DNA of 52,857 nucleotides. Source: Thermoprotei archaeon (GTDB taxonomy: Archaea > Thermoproteota > Methanomethylicia > Nezhaarchaeales > B40-G2). Location of the stretch: the NCBI GenBank assembly GCA_003649615.1, contig QMSI01000004.1:1-52857 (forward strand), given 5' to 3'. Shown piece by piece: positions 31,547 to 39,480 of the stretch. How positions within the stretch are numbered: position 1 is the stretch's first letter; each line of letters starts with the position of its first letter. Both the position numbers and the translations under genes were made by a program. Under the pieces are notes generated by a model, which did no database searches, was not told where the DNA came from, and saw only the letters and a list, made by a program, of their open reading frames with translations.

Positions 31547-31583
31547 GCTATTTAAGTGTTACCGATTAAAATTAAATAACACT
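31547..31583 (-). promoter_or_regulatory. Importer operon promoter with 7-bp inverted repeat operator candidate
   Basis: On the minus strand a TATA box TTAAATAG (31547-31554) lies about 50 bases before the ATG of the binding-protein gene. Directly upstream is GTAACACTTA (31553-31562), the same 10 bases found at the cobN TATA box. AGTGTTA (31555-31561) and TAACACT (31577-31583) form a perfect inverted repeat with a 15-base AT-rich spacer, the layout of a dimeric regulator site. Confidence 0.5.
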
Positions 31584-31652
31584 GGACTTAGGCGCAGAGG
31601 CCTATGAACATTATACCCAGCTAGTGCTGCTCCGAGAAAAGCAGGGTACCGA

Positions 31653-32264
31653 TCAATGAAGCTCCCTAGAAAACATGTTCCCTCGAAAGGGCGGACGAAG
31701 AAGCCTTAGAGAAGCGGACGAAAGCGTAAATAGCGCGGCTACGATCAATGTAGCCGCTAAAGTTTCTGGAATAGCTAAGCCGCTCCACGGAAAAAGCCAA
31801 GGTATCCCTGAGCTTAGCGATAAGAGAAGTATTGTAAGGCCTGTCTTAGGAAACTTTGTCCAAATAAGACCTATACCTATGACGATAAGGGAAATCGGGG
31901 TCAAGGCGAAGAAGCCTAGCGACACATAGAAATGAATTCTTCCGGCAGTCTCGGGGAAAAGCCCTATCGAAGACAGCAGTAGAGAAGATAGTAGGAGTAG
32001 GACGGATCCGACCCTGAGAAGACCGGCGGAGCGGTAAAGGTTCAACAACCCTAAACTGAAGACCACGCCCAAGAGGCCGCTGAAGATTAGGCCTGAATTA
32101 AAAATCAAGGCTGAAACCCCTTCAACTCCCAGGTCGCTCAACGCATTATTCCCCCAGTTAAACCAAGGCGAGGCGGCTATCGCCAACGCTATTGACGAGA
32201 AAGCAAAGAACGGCAATATAATGCCGCAGAGCAGCGCGGCTTTGATAAACCTAACATTATTCAA
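31653..32264 (-). CDS. DUF998 family membrane protein
   Basis: A 203-residue polytopic membrane protein with six predicted helices (about 7-32, 54-75, 83-103, 111-133, 137-160, 166-190). The DUF998 family signs are the first-helix PFFAFSSIALA, then SPWFNWGNNALSDLG (the conserved W-ALSDLG loop), the FPE segment near 103 and the H-in-helix near 110. The function is unknown. It is 19 bases downstream of the Cas4-like gene on the same strand. The remaining gap to the importer promoter has no gene. Confidence 0.8.
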   Translation of the reverse strand: MNNVRFIKAALLCGIILPFFAFSSIALAIAASPWFNWGNNALSDLGVEGVSALIFNSGLIFSGLLGVVFSLGLLNLYRSAGLLRVGSVLLLLSSLLLSSIGLFPETAGRIHFYVSLGFFALTPISLIVIGIGLIWTKFPKTGLTILLLSLSSGIPWLFPWSGLAIPETLAATLIVAALFTLSSASLRLLRPPFRGNMFSRELH

Positions 32265-32283
32265 ACCGAATACCTCAGGTACC

Positions 32284-32919
32284 TTACAGAAGTTCTACTT
32301 GGACATCCCTCTTCTTACTAAAACCACATATATGTCTATACTCGCACCACTCGCATTCCTCCGATCCCCATAAAGGGAAGCTATGTTCCCAACGCTTAAT
32401 GTGAGACGCGACGTCTAGGTCTACCTCTATAGGCACCTCGATGATATCGGTGGGGGTTATGAAGAGTATGGATGCGTGCTTAGCTTCGGTAAGCCACTTA
32501 TACAACGCTACTTGGCACGTATACACCTTATCAACCCTCTCCACCCTCCTAGTCGAGTACTTGATGTCTATCACCTTCACCGGCGCTCCGTCCTCGTAAA
32601 CCACGACGTCCGGGTGTCCAACAACCCTATAACCCTCCACCTCCTTAACGAACTCGCGTTCAATGAGCACTGAAGCATCCCTGTAGATCTTAGCTAATGC
32701 CTGAAACACGCCTTGATGTATAAGCTCGCCTATCATGAGCCTTGGGTGCCACCGTCTCAGCTCAGCCACCTGCTCCTTAACCGCGTCGAAGTCACCACGC
32801 TTCTTACACTGTGCCAGCTCATGGACTAGGATGTCCTGGTTCCTTCGCTTAGCGTACTTGGAGCTCATTAAGTTGTACAGGTAGTTACGTAGATCGCGGC
32901 CTACGATGAGGTCGCTCAA
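32284..32919 (-). CDS. Cas4-like / RecB-family nuclease with four-cysteine Fe-S motif
   Basis: A 211-residue PD-(D/E)XK nuclease of the Cas4/Dna2 group. A Cys at about 38 (AQCKK) and a C-terminal cluster CEWCEYRHIC (about 192-201) can bind a 4Fe-4S cluster. Nuclease residues are GELIHQG near 79 (His/Glu), GHPDVVVYEDG near 116 (Asp) and VIDIKYS near 130 (D-x-K), followed by QVALYKWL, the RecB QhxxY motif. No cas1, cas2 or CRISPR array is in the window, so it is a stand-alone member, likely in DNA repair. It seems to be co-transcribed with a DUF998 membrane protein. Confidence 0.82.
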   Translation of the reverse strand: MSDLIVGRDLRNYLYNLMSSKYAKRRNQDILVHELAQCKKRGDFDAVKEQVAELRRWHPRLMIGELIHQGVFQALAKIYRDASVLIEREFVKEVEGYRVVGHPDVVVYEDGAPVKVIDIKYSTRRVERVDKVYTCQVALYKWLTEAKHASILFITPTDIIEVPIEVDLDVASHIKRWEHSFPLWGSEECEWCEYRHICGFSKKRDVQVELL

Positions 32920-33060
32920 AGCGCTCTCCAGTTAAAGTTCCTTGAAGCGAGCTTTAAACCTAGCTGGAGCTTCCACCCCCTCACGGAGAAAACGACCAAT
33001 CATGCTGCAAGCCTAACGCCAGTAAAAGAGATAATACGGTGATTGAAGGGTCTCTGACAC

Positions 33061-33555
33061 ATGCAGGAAAAGCTTCTCGAGGCCTATAGGAACCTGGCTT
33101 TAGCCTATAGCTATGGCTGGTGGAGGACGCTAGCTTTAACCATCAAGAAGTATGGGTGGGGGCTCGTGGAGGATGAAGAATGGCCTAGACTTGCCAGAAG
33201 CTTCGGCTTGAAGGAGGCTCGAGGCATACTTAAAGTATTACCTACGCTCCACAAAGTTGACCTTGTAGCGGAGGCCTTGAAGCTGTCGCACTGGGCCCTA
33301 TTCGAGAAGGTAGACATCGAAGTGGACGGCTCGAAGGTTAAGATGAGGGTTTATGAATGTTCAGCTAGGAAGTCGCTGGCTAAGTGGAGGCTTGAGGATT
33401 ATAGATGCGAAGTATTCACGTCGGCTGCCCTTGAAGGGTTCATGGAGGCGTTAGGGGTTAAAGCCAAGATAATACGTGTTTATGGACCCCCCGACCCCTT
33501 GCCCGCATACGCGCCTAAAGGAGCGTCGTGTGAATGGTTAGTTGAAGTAAGCTAA
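33061..33555 (+). CDS. Uncharacterised protein, DUF6125-like C-terminus
   Basis: A 164-residue protein with no firm match. The N-terminal half is helical and rich in Trp and Leu (WWRTLALTIKKYGW). The second half has MRVYECSARKS, then RCEVFTSAALEGFMEALG, GPPDPLP and CEWLVEV. The order ‘EC--RK ... C ... PPD-hP ... CxW’ resembles DUF6125-type proteins of anaerobes, a comparison from memory. Three conserved-looking Cys (about 99, 117 and 159) might bind metal or a thiol ligand. It lies alone on the plus strand between convergent and divergent neighbours and overlaps the end of the deacetylase-family gene by 4 bases. Confidence 0.6.
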   Translation: MQEKLLEAYRNLALAYSYGWWRTLALTIKKYGWGLVEDEEWPRLARSFGLKEARGILKVLPTLHKVDLVAEALKLSHWALFEKVDIEVDGSKVKMRVYECSARKSLAKWRLEDYRCEVFTSAALEGFMEALGVKAKIIRVYGPPDPLPAYAPKGASCEWLVEVS

Positions 33556-34619
33556 TCGTTTTTGAGAGGCCAGTAAGGGGATAACACGGTCTTAATCCTC
33601 CTCAACAACCCATCCACATAGCTCTTAACCGAGGGCTGTGTGTGGGTTGCGGCTTCCCTGAAGGGAGGAGGGTGGCCAGCAAAAGCAGCTATGGTGTTGG
33701 CGGCACACTTAGGGATATACTTTAAGTTATAACCGCCCTCCAGTACAGCCACAAGCCTCCCTGAACAGTGTCTATGGGCTAGCTCCACCACTAGCTTGGC
33801 TATCTCGTAGTAACCTTGAGCGCTCAGCTTTAAAGCACCCAGCTGGTCTTGACGATGAGCGTCGAAGCCCACAGAAGCCACGATGAATTCAGGAGCGTAA
33901 GCCTCAACTATTGGAGGCAAAATCTCACTCAGCGCATACAGGTACACGTCGTCCCCTACCCCAGGGGGGAGGGGCAGGTTTATGTTGAAGCCTTCGCCCT
34001 CGCCCTCACCTACCTCATCAAAGCTGCCGGTGCCCGGGTAGATAGTCCTGCCGTCTTGGTGGACCGAGAAGTACAATACTTCTCGGCTTTGATAGAAGAG
34101 GTCCTGCGTCCCATTACCGTGATGGACATCCCAATCGACGATCAACACCCTCCTTAACCCCTTATCCTTCAATAGATGGGCTGCCAGTAGCGCAGCGTTG
34201 TTGAATAGGCAGAAGCCCATGGCTTCGTCCCTAGTGGCGTGATGTCCCGGCGGACGGATGAGGCAGAAGGCGTTCGTCAACTTACCGTCCATGACTAGGT
34301 CGCCTGCCCTGAAAACTCCACCGACGGCCAGTAGGGCTACGTTAAAAGAGTCCGGTGAAGTGACGGTGTCCGAGTCTAGGTAGCCTCCCTTGACGCTAGC
34401 CTTCTCCACCTTCTCTATGAGGGCGGGTGAATGGACGTAGAGAAGCTTCTCAGGGTCGAGGCGTATTGGCTTAACTAGCTTAAGCTCGGCTCGCTCTATG
34501 AGCGAGGACTCCTTCAAGGCCTTAACTATCGCTATTAACCTAGCCCCTCTCTCAGGATGATCCTTGCCGGTGTCGTGTTTAAGGAATGCACGACTATAGA
34601 TAATCCCTGTGGAGGGCAC
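33552..34619 (-). CDS. Histone deacetylase / AcuC family protein
   Basis: A zinc-dependent deacylase fold of about 355 residues. Active-site elements are visible: HPERGARL near 19, RPPGHHATRDEAMGFCLFN near 122-140 (catalytic His pair), VDWDVHHGNGTQ near 160-171 (Asp/His zinc ligands), GFDAHRQDQLG near 255 (third zinc ligand Asp) and LEGGYN near 295. Archaeal members may deacetylate proteins such as Alba, polyamines or small amides. GTG at 34619 is preferred over TTG at 34649: it lies at the homology start and downstream of AAGGTG, whereas the TTG is too near the AT-rich promoter. Confidence 0.88.
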   Translation of the reverse strand: MPSTGIIYSRAFLKHDTGKDHPERGARLIAIVKALKESSLIERAELKLVKPIRLDPEKLLYVHSPALIEKVEKASVKGGYLDSDTVTSPDSFNVALLAVGGVFRAGDLVMDGKLTNAFCLIRPPGHHATRDEAMGFCLFNNAALLAAHLLKDKGLRRVLIVDWDVHHGNGTQDLFYQSREVLYFSVHQDGRTIYPGTGSFDEVGEGEGEGFNINLPLPPGVGDDVYLYALSEILPPIVEAYAPEFIVASVGFDAHRQDQLGALKLSAQGYYEIAKLVVELAHRHCSGRLVAVLEGGYNLKYIPKCAANTIAAFAGHPPPFREAATHTQPSVKSYVDGLLRRIKTVLSPYWPLKND

Positions 34620-34700
34620 GTGAAAACACCTTGACCTTGAGGAGGGCAAAGAGAGCTAAAATGTTTTACCCCTGTGAGAAGAAGTTAGGGAGGGAATTTT

Positions 34701-36053
34701 ATGCCTATCCTACCCATAGACACTGGGCGTTACGGTAGCCCTGAAATAAGAAAAGTGTTCGATGAGGAGGCTAGGCTTCAAAGGTTTCTAGACGTGGAGG
34801 CTGCGCTGGCGAAGGCCCACGCGGAGCTGGGCAACATTCCCGCAGAGGCTGCCGAGGAGATAGCTTCGAAGGCTAACGTTAACTACGTGAAGCTGGAAAG
34901 GGTCAAGGAGATCGAGGCTAGGATAAAGCACGATCTTATGGCTGTAGTAGAGGCCCTAGAGGAGGTTTGCGGGCCTCACGGCAGATTCGTGCACTTTGGA
35001 GCTACGAGCTACGACATAGAAGACACCGCCACCGCTCTCCAGCTTAAAGAGGCTTTGGAGATCATCGAGGCCAGGATGCTCGAGGTTGTGAAGGAGCTCC
35101 TACGGCTGACCGAGGAGCACGCTGAGACAGTGATGGTTGGTAGGACCCATGGACAGCACGCCCCACCTATAACGCTCGGCTTCAAGTTTGCCGTGTGGCT
35201 TAGGGAAATGGCTAGACACGTAGAGAGGCTTAAGCAGGTCAGGGAGAGGGTGCTCGTCGGGAAGATGTCAGGGGCGGTCGGAACGATGGCCGGGTTTGGG
35301 CCTAAAGCCTTAGAGCTTCAACGCAGGGTTATGGAGATACTTGGCTTAAAGCCAGCTGAGATCTCCACGCAGATTGTTCAGCGGGACCGCTATGCCGAGC
35401 TCATCTCGCTCTTCGCCTTGATAGCCTCAAGCCTAGACAAGTTCGCCACGGAGATACGCAACCTACAGAGGCCGGAGATAATGGAGGTGGCGGAGGGCTT
35501 CGAGGCTGAGCAGGTGGGGAGCTCGACGATGCCTCACAAACAAAACCCGATTACCTGCGAGCGTATATGTAGCTTAGCTAAGCTCGTGAGGGGGCTCGTA
35601 GTACCAGCCTACGAGAACATCCCGCTCTGGCATGAAAGAGATCTAACCAACAGCGCTTCAGAGCGCTTCTTAATACCTGAAAGCTGCATCCTCCTCGAAG
35701 AGATGTTGAGGAGCACGGTGAGCGTGCTTAGAGGCTTAAGGATATACCCAGACAACATGAGGAAGAACTTGGAGCTGACTCAGGGAAGGATCTTAAGCGA
35801 GGCTGTTATGTTAGCCATGGTAAAGAAAGGAGTGCCGAGGAAACAGGCGCATGAAAAGTTCCGTCGACTCTCAGCTAAATCCATGCTTGAGAAACGAACG
35901 CTTCTAGAGGTGGCTCTCGAAGACCCTGAAGTGTCGAGGCTACTAAGCCGCGAAGAATTGGAGAGGCTGTTAAACGCTGAAGAATACCTAGGAATGTCCG
36001 TGAAGCTAGCAAGAGACATGGTGGAGCTCACAAGGAAAGAGCTGGGACTATGA
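34701..36053 (+). CDS. purB: Adenylosuccinate lyase
   Basis: Catalyses two fumarate-releasing steps: SAICAR to AICAR in purine synthesis and adenylosuccinate to AMP. The 450-residue tetrameric enzyme starts with PILPIDTGRYGSPEIRKVF. HFGATSYDIEDTA near 93 and GRTHGQHAPPITLG near 147 hold substrate-binding and catalytic His residues; the fumarase/aspartase superfamily signature GSSTMPHKQNP is near 273-283. The ATG has AGGGAGGG upstream. The last 6 bases overlap the convergent SPASM radical-SAM gene. Confidence 0.95.
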   Translation: MPILPIDTGRYGSPEIRKVFDEEARLQRFLDVEAALAKAHAELGNIPAEAAEEIASKANVNYVKLERVKEIEARIKHDLMAVVEALEEVCGPHGRFVHFGATSYDIEDTATALQLKEALEIIEARMLEVVKELLRLTEEHAETVMVGRTHGQHAPPITLGFKFAVWLREMARHVERLKQVRERVLVGKMSGAVGTMAGFGPKALELQRRVMEILGLKPAEISTQIVQRDRYAELISLFALIASSLDKFATEIRNLQRPEIMEVAEGFEAEQVGSSTMPHKQNPITCERICSLAKLVRGLVVPAYENIPLWHERDLTNSASERFLIPESCILLEEMLRSTVSVLRGLRIYPDNMRKNLELTQGRILSEAVMLAMVKKGVPRKQAHEKFRRLSAKSMLEKRTLLEVALEDPEVSRLLSREELERLLNAEEYLGMSVKLARDMVELTRKELGL

Positions 36054-37094
36054 TGTTGCTAAGAAAACCTCGCTCCCTCCGATAGCGCTCGGCCTTCCTG
36101 CCCCGAGGGTACATCGCGATAAGGGGCATAGCGGATCAGGCTCCTCGAAGGAGCCTGTCAGCGCGTAGGCTCTTGCTTTACAACCACCTCGACAGCGATC
36201 CCTCGCAGCGCAGGACTTACATGTACTTGGAAGCTTAGCGGCAATCTCATTTATTAACGGATGCGCCAAGTACTCCCGCCATGCCTCCGCTACGCCTTTC
36301 TTAACATCCGAGACAGGGATCCTTAACGTGTCGCAGACAGGGATTATGCCGCTGGGCAGTATGTCGAATGATCTGCGAGGGTTGCACTCATATACGTGGA
36401 AGTGCTTGGTCGGACCTATGAGGTAAGCGAAGGGCGCACACCATATGGAAGCCTTGAAGCCCAAGAGATCCGCTGCGTCTCGAAGCGAGTAAAAGGCTTC
36501 GAGGAGCTCAGCTGAGCTCGGCAGAAAAGATGTGGTAGCAGCTCTCCCAGCCGGTATCACCGGTAGGAAAGCGGCGTAGCTTGAGCCCAGCTGCCTCGAT
36601 AGCTCGAGGATAGATGGTAGCTCACGTACATTAGCCCAGCTGATAGTTGTAACAGTTGCAAACTGTAGGCCTGCATCGCGAGCTAGCTTCAGCCCCCTAA
36701 GCAAGGCCTCCCAGCTTCCAGGTCCTCTGAATTTTTCATGGATCTTCTTCGCGGGGCCGTCTAGGCTCGTAAAGAGGAATATGTTGTGCTCAGCGAAAAA
36801 GTCGGCATCACTAGGGCTGAAGAGTGTCAAGTTAGACTGAACCGAGGAGCTTACACCGTTCGCTGACAGGATCTCAAGTACCTGGCGAAGAGGACGCCAA
36901 AGGAGCGGTTCACCCCCCGTTATCCCAACGGAGGAGGGAGCTAGTTCAACAAGCCCCTTAGCCACGGCTATTGCCTCGTCGGCACCTAGCTCACCGTGGA
37001 CCCCTTCCATGTAGCAGTAGGCACAGGACATGTTGCATCGAGCTGTAACGAGCCAGATGACGAGGTCAGGAGGTGCGCTCACGCCACCCATCAC
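36048..37094 (-). CDS. SPASM-domain radical SAM protein of unknown substrate
   Basis: A 348-residue radical-SAM protein with CNMSCAYCYMEG (CX3CX2C) near 19-30, GITGGEPLLW near 58 and TSLDGPAKKIHEKFRG near 108. The C-terminal SPASM domain begins with VCDTLRI near 255 and has a Cys-rich segment SCAARDRCRGGCKARAY near 296-312 plus further Cys, enough for two extra 4Fe-4S clusters. Such proteins make heme-side-chain, heme d1, pyrroloquinoline-quinone or peptide modifications; sequence alone does not choose. No precursor peptide gene was found next to it. A TATA-like TTTAAATATTTATG lies upstream at about 37159-37172 (minus strand). Confidence 0.82.
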   Translation of the reverse strand: MMGGVSAPPDLVIWLVTARCNMSCAYCYMEGVHGELGADEAIAVAKGLVELAPSSVGITGGEPLLWRPLRQVLEILSANGVSSSVQSNLTLFSPSDADFFAEHNIFLFTSLDGPAKKIHEKFRGPGSWEALLRGLKLARDAGLQFATVTTISWANVRELPSILELSRQLGSSYAAFLPVIPAGRAATTSFLPSSAELLEAFYSLRDAADLLGFKASIWCAPFAYLIGPTKHFHVYECNPRRSFDILPSGIIPVCDTLRIPVSDVKKGVAEAWREYLAHPLINEIAAKLPSTCKSCAARDRCRGGCKARAYALTGSFEEPDPLCPLSRCTLGAGRPSAIGGSEVFLATS

Positions 37095-37282
37095 CCCGCG
37101 AGCGCGCCTTAACCTTCCCGAAAAGGCTGCACCCTTGCGCTAGAGGGAGCTGGCATAAATATTTAAACTCGTTGAGAACAAGGGCGGCAGCGCTTCGTAA
37201 ACATCACTCCAGGCGTTCTGTTCTTTTAAATAGCCAGCCCTTAACGTTAAAGTGGCCGCTCAGACCGGGAAAACCCTCTCTG

Positions 37283-37289
37283 AAAAAAA
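37283..37289 (-). terminator. Oligo-T terminator after hel308
   Basis: Seven A on the plus strand read TTTTTTT on the minus strand, three bases after the hel308 stop codon; it would end the gins23-mcm-hel308 transcript. Confidence 0.55.
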
Positions 37290-37292
37290 GCT

Positions 37293-39473
37293 CTAAGGAA
37301 GCCTCTCCTTCTCGCTTAACATGCCTAGCTGCTTAAGGATACTCTTAGCGGTCTCCACGCCAATAGTGGGTATCCTAGTCAGCTCCGTAATGGAGGCCTT
37401 AGCCAGGTCTTGAGGAGATCTATAGCCAGCGTTATAGAGGAGCCTTGCCCTAACCCTACCTATTCCTTCAAGCATGGTTAAAGGCAACAGCTCCTCGCGG
37501 CATCCTATCTTAAGTCTAAGCTCTAGGTTGTGAAGAGGCTGCAGGTGGTTCTGAAGGCCTAAAACCCTACATAACTCCTTAGCTGAGTAAGCCAGCCACC
37601 TAGCAGTCTGGGAGAGGCTGTAGATGTCTCCTGGGCCTACGCTACGTTCCTCGATGATGGAGTCCTCAGGCTTCTCCTCTACCCAGTCGTGGAGGATCAA
37701 GGAGGTCTTTAAGGAGGCCAAGTAGTCCTCATAGCCATAAGCATCTTCAAGAGGATCGGGAATAGGAAGCAGCATCTCAGAGGCATGTCGTTTAAGTAAA
37801 GGTTCAAGCCTCTTACGGTCCCCCCTCCTCAAGTAAACCTTAGGGATATCGGGGGTGCTACAGAGTAGATGTAAATACCCTAGAGGAGAGGTTGCAGGCT
37901 TGCCTGCAAGCCCTTCCCTGAGCACCACCGCCGACAACGGGTCTATGTATAGTTGAGACACGCGCTGCCCTAGCATGGTGGCCACTAACCCTGTAGGTGT
38001 GGAGGCTATGAAGCCTTCACGTTCGAGAAAAGCCAAGACTCTCTTAACGGCTGGGTAAGCGGTGTTAGGTCCGTATTGGTAAGCGTAGAAGGTGTTCTGT
38101 ATGAAGGATGCTAGGTCCTGCTCAGCCACGATAGGGCTGGAGGCTATGAAAGCTAGGACGTGTGATCTAAGGGCAGGCTCACTCGCCAGCTTAGACCATA
38201 TACGCTCCGGAGGAGCCAGTACGTAGTTTTCGAAAAGTGCTTCAAGCTCCCCTTGGCTCTTAGCCACCAAGATGGCTTCACCGTACTCGTCGAACTGAGG
38301 CCTACCAGCCCTACCAGCCATTTGGTGAAACTCCAGCGTGGGGATGGGTCCGTAACCTAGCCCTGGGTCATAGCGCCTATAATCCTGAAGAACAACCCTC
38401 CTCGCAGGTAGATTAACTCCAGCCGCTAGCGTTGGGGTGGCGCATACCACCTTCAACACACATGACCTAAACGCCTTCTCAACTATTTTCCTATGTGAAG
38501 GAGCTAGGCCTGCATGGTGAAAAGCCACCCCAGCCCTGATGCACTCAGCTAGGCGCTGAGAGACTCTATTGACCTCCCCTTCGCTCAACACTTGGCCGGC
38601 AAGCTCATTTAACGTAGACCTATCCTCCTGGCTTAGCGTCTTAGCTACGTGGCTCTTCACCCGGTCAGCGTAGGTAAGCGAAGACTGCCTCGTGTTGTTG
38701 AAAACTAGTGCCTGGCCGCCCTTAACAACCACGTCTGTCGCTAGGCCTACTACGGGGTCTACGCCTTTAGGTATGGGCGCTTCTACGACTGAGCCGTCGT
38801 TGAAGAAAAGCCTACCGGCATGGTAGACCCCCATTTTAAGCGGCACAGGCCTCCACGAGCTTGTTACCAATTTAGCTCCTAGCCACTCTGCTATGTCTGC
38901 GGCGTTCCTTATCGTAGCGCTAAGCGCAATCAACTGAGCTTTAGGGTTGACCTGTCTAAGCCTCGCTAACACTACCTCGAGCGTTGGTCCCCTTGAAGCA
39001 TCGCCTATAAGGTGGACCTCATCGGTCACCGCTACGGCCACCTCTTCGAGCCACTCAGCTCGATGCCTCAGGAGGCTATCGGCCTTTTCATTGGTAGCCA
39101 CTATCACGTCGTAGCGTGAAAGCCAAGGATCGCTGCTATCGTAATCACCTGTCGAGACAGCCACCTTCAACCCTAGCTTTTCAAGCCCTGAAAACTCCTC
39201 GTACTTCTCTGAGGCTAAGGCCCTGAGAGGTACAAGGTAGAGAGCTTTGCCTTCACCGCTTAGGGTTTTCTTAAGCATGGCCATTAAGGCGACAAGGGTT
39301 TTCCCAGCCGCCGTTGGGACGGCTAAGACCATGTTTTCTCCTTCAAGCAAACCTTTCTCCACGGCCTCGACTTGAGGCGGATACAGCTCCTCTATACCGC
39401 TACTTCTAAGATACTCCTTAGCCTTATCGGGTAGCCCTGACACATCATCTATCTTTATTGAAGGCACCTCCAC
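37293..39473 (-). CDS. hel308: Ski2-like DNA helicase Hel308
   Basis: A 3'-5' SF2 helicase that acts at stalled replication forks and in recombination repair. The 726-residue form begins with IDDVSGLPDKAKEYL and the Q-like IEELYPPQ; Walker A VPTAAGKT is near 46-53, the DEVH box (TDEVHLIGD) near 147, motif III SATIRN near 176, HHAGLAPSHR near 326 and QMAGRAGRPQFDEYG near 390. The C-terminus has helix-hairpin-helix phrases (LEGIGRVRARLL, IPTIGVETAKSIL). The GTG at 39473, eight bases after the mcm stop, is preferred; a longer reading from 39557 would run 77 bases into mcm. It is third in the gins23-mcm-hel308 operon. Confidence 0.9.
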   Translation of the reverse strand: MEVPSIKIDDVSGLPDKAKEYLRSSGIEELYPPQVEAVEKGLLEGENMVLAVPTAAGKTLVALMAMLKKTLSGEGKALYLVPLRALASEKYEEFSGLEKLGLKVAVSTGDYDSSDPWLSRYDVIVATNEKADSLLRHRAEWLEEVAVAVTDEVHLIGDASRGPTLEVVLARLRQVNPKAQLIALSATIRNAADIAEWLGAKLVTSSWRPVPLKMGVYHAGRLFFNDGSVVEAPIPKGVDPVVGLATDVVVKGGQALVFNNTRQSSLTYADRVKSHVAKTLSQEDRSTLNELAGQVLSEGEVNRVSQRLAECIRAGVAFHHAGLAPSHRKIVEKAFRSCVLKVVCATPTLAAGVNLPARRVVLQDYRRYDPGLGYGPIPTLEFHQMAGRAGRPQFDEYGEAILVAKSQGELEALFENYVLAPPERIWSKLASEPALRSHVLAFIASSPIVAEQDLASFIQNTFYAYQYGPNTAYPAVKRVLAFLEREGFIASTPTGLVATMLGQRVSQLYIDPLSAVVLREGLAGKPATSPLGYLHLLCSTPDIPKVYLRRGDRKRLEPLLKRHASEMLLPIPDPLEDAYGYEDYLASLKTSLILHDWVEEKPEDSIIEERSVGPGDIYSLSQTARWLAYSAKELCRVLGLQNHLQPLHNLELRLKIGCREELLPLTMLEGIGRVRARLLYNAGYRSPQDLAKASITELTRIPTIGVETAKSILKQLGMLSEKERLP

Positions 39474-39480
39474 GCATAAT

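Noticed and set aside
32284-32919. CRISPR-Cas locus suggested by the Cas4-like gene
   Set aside because: No other cas genes and no regularly spaced repeats were seen anywhere in the window.
37073-37336. Plus-strand reading frame of 87 residues between the SPASM gene and hel308
   Set aside because: It is low-complexity and basic, runs antisense through the end of hel308 and the SPASM promoter, and has no family features.
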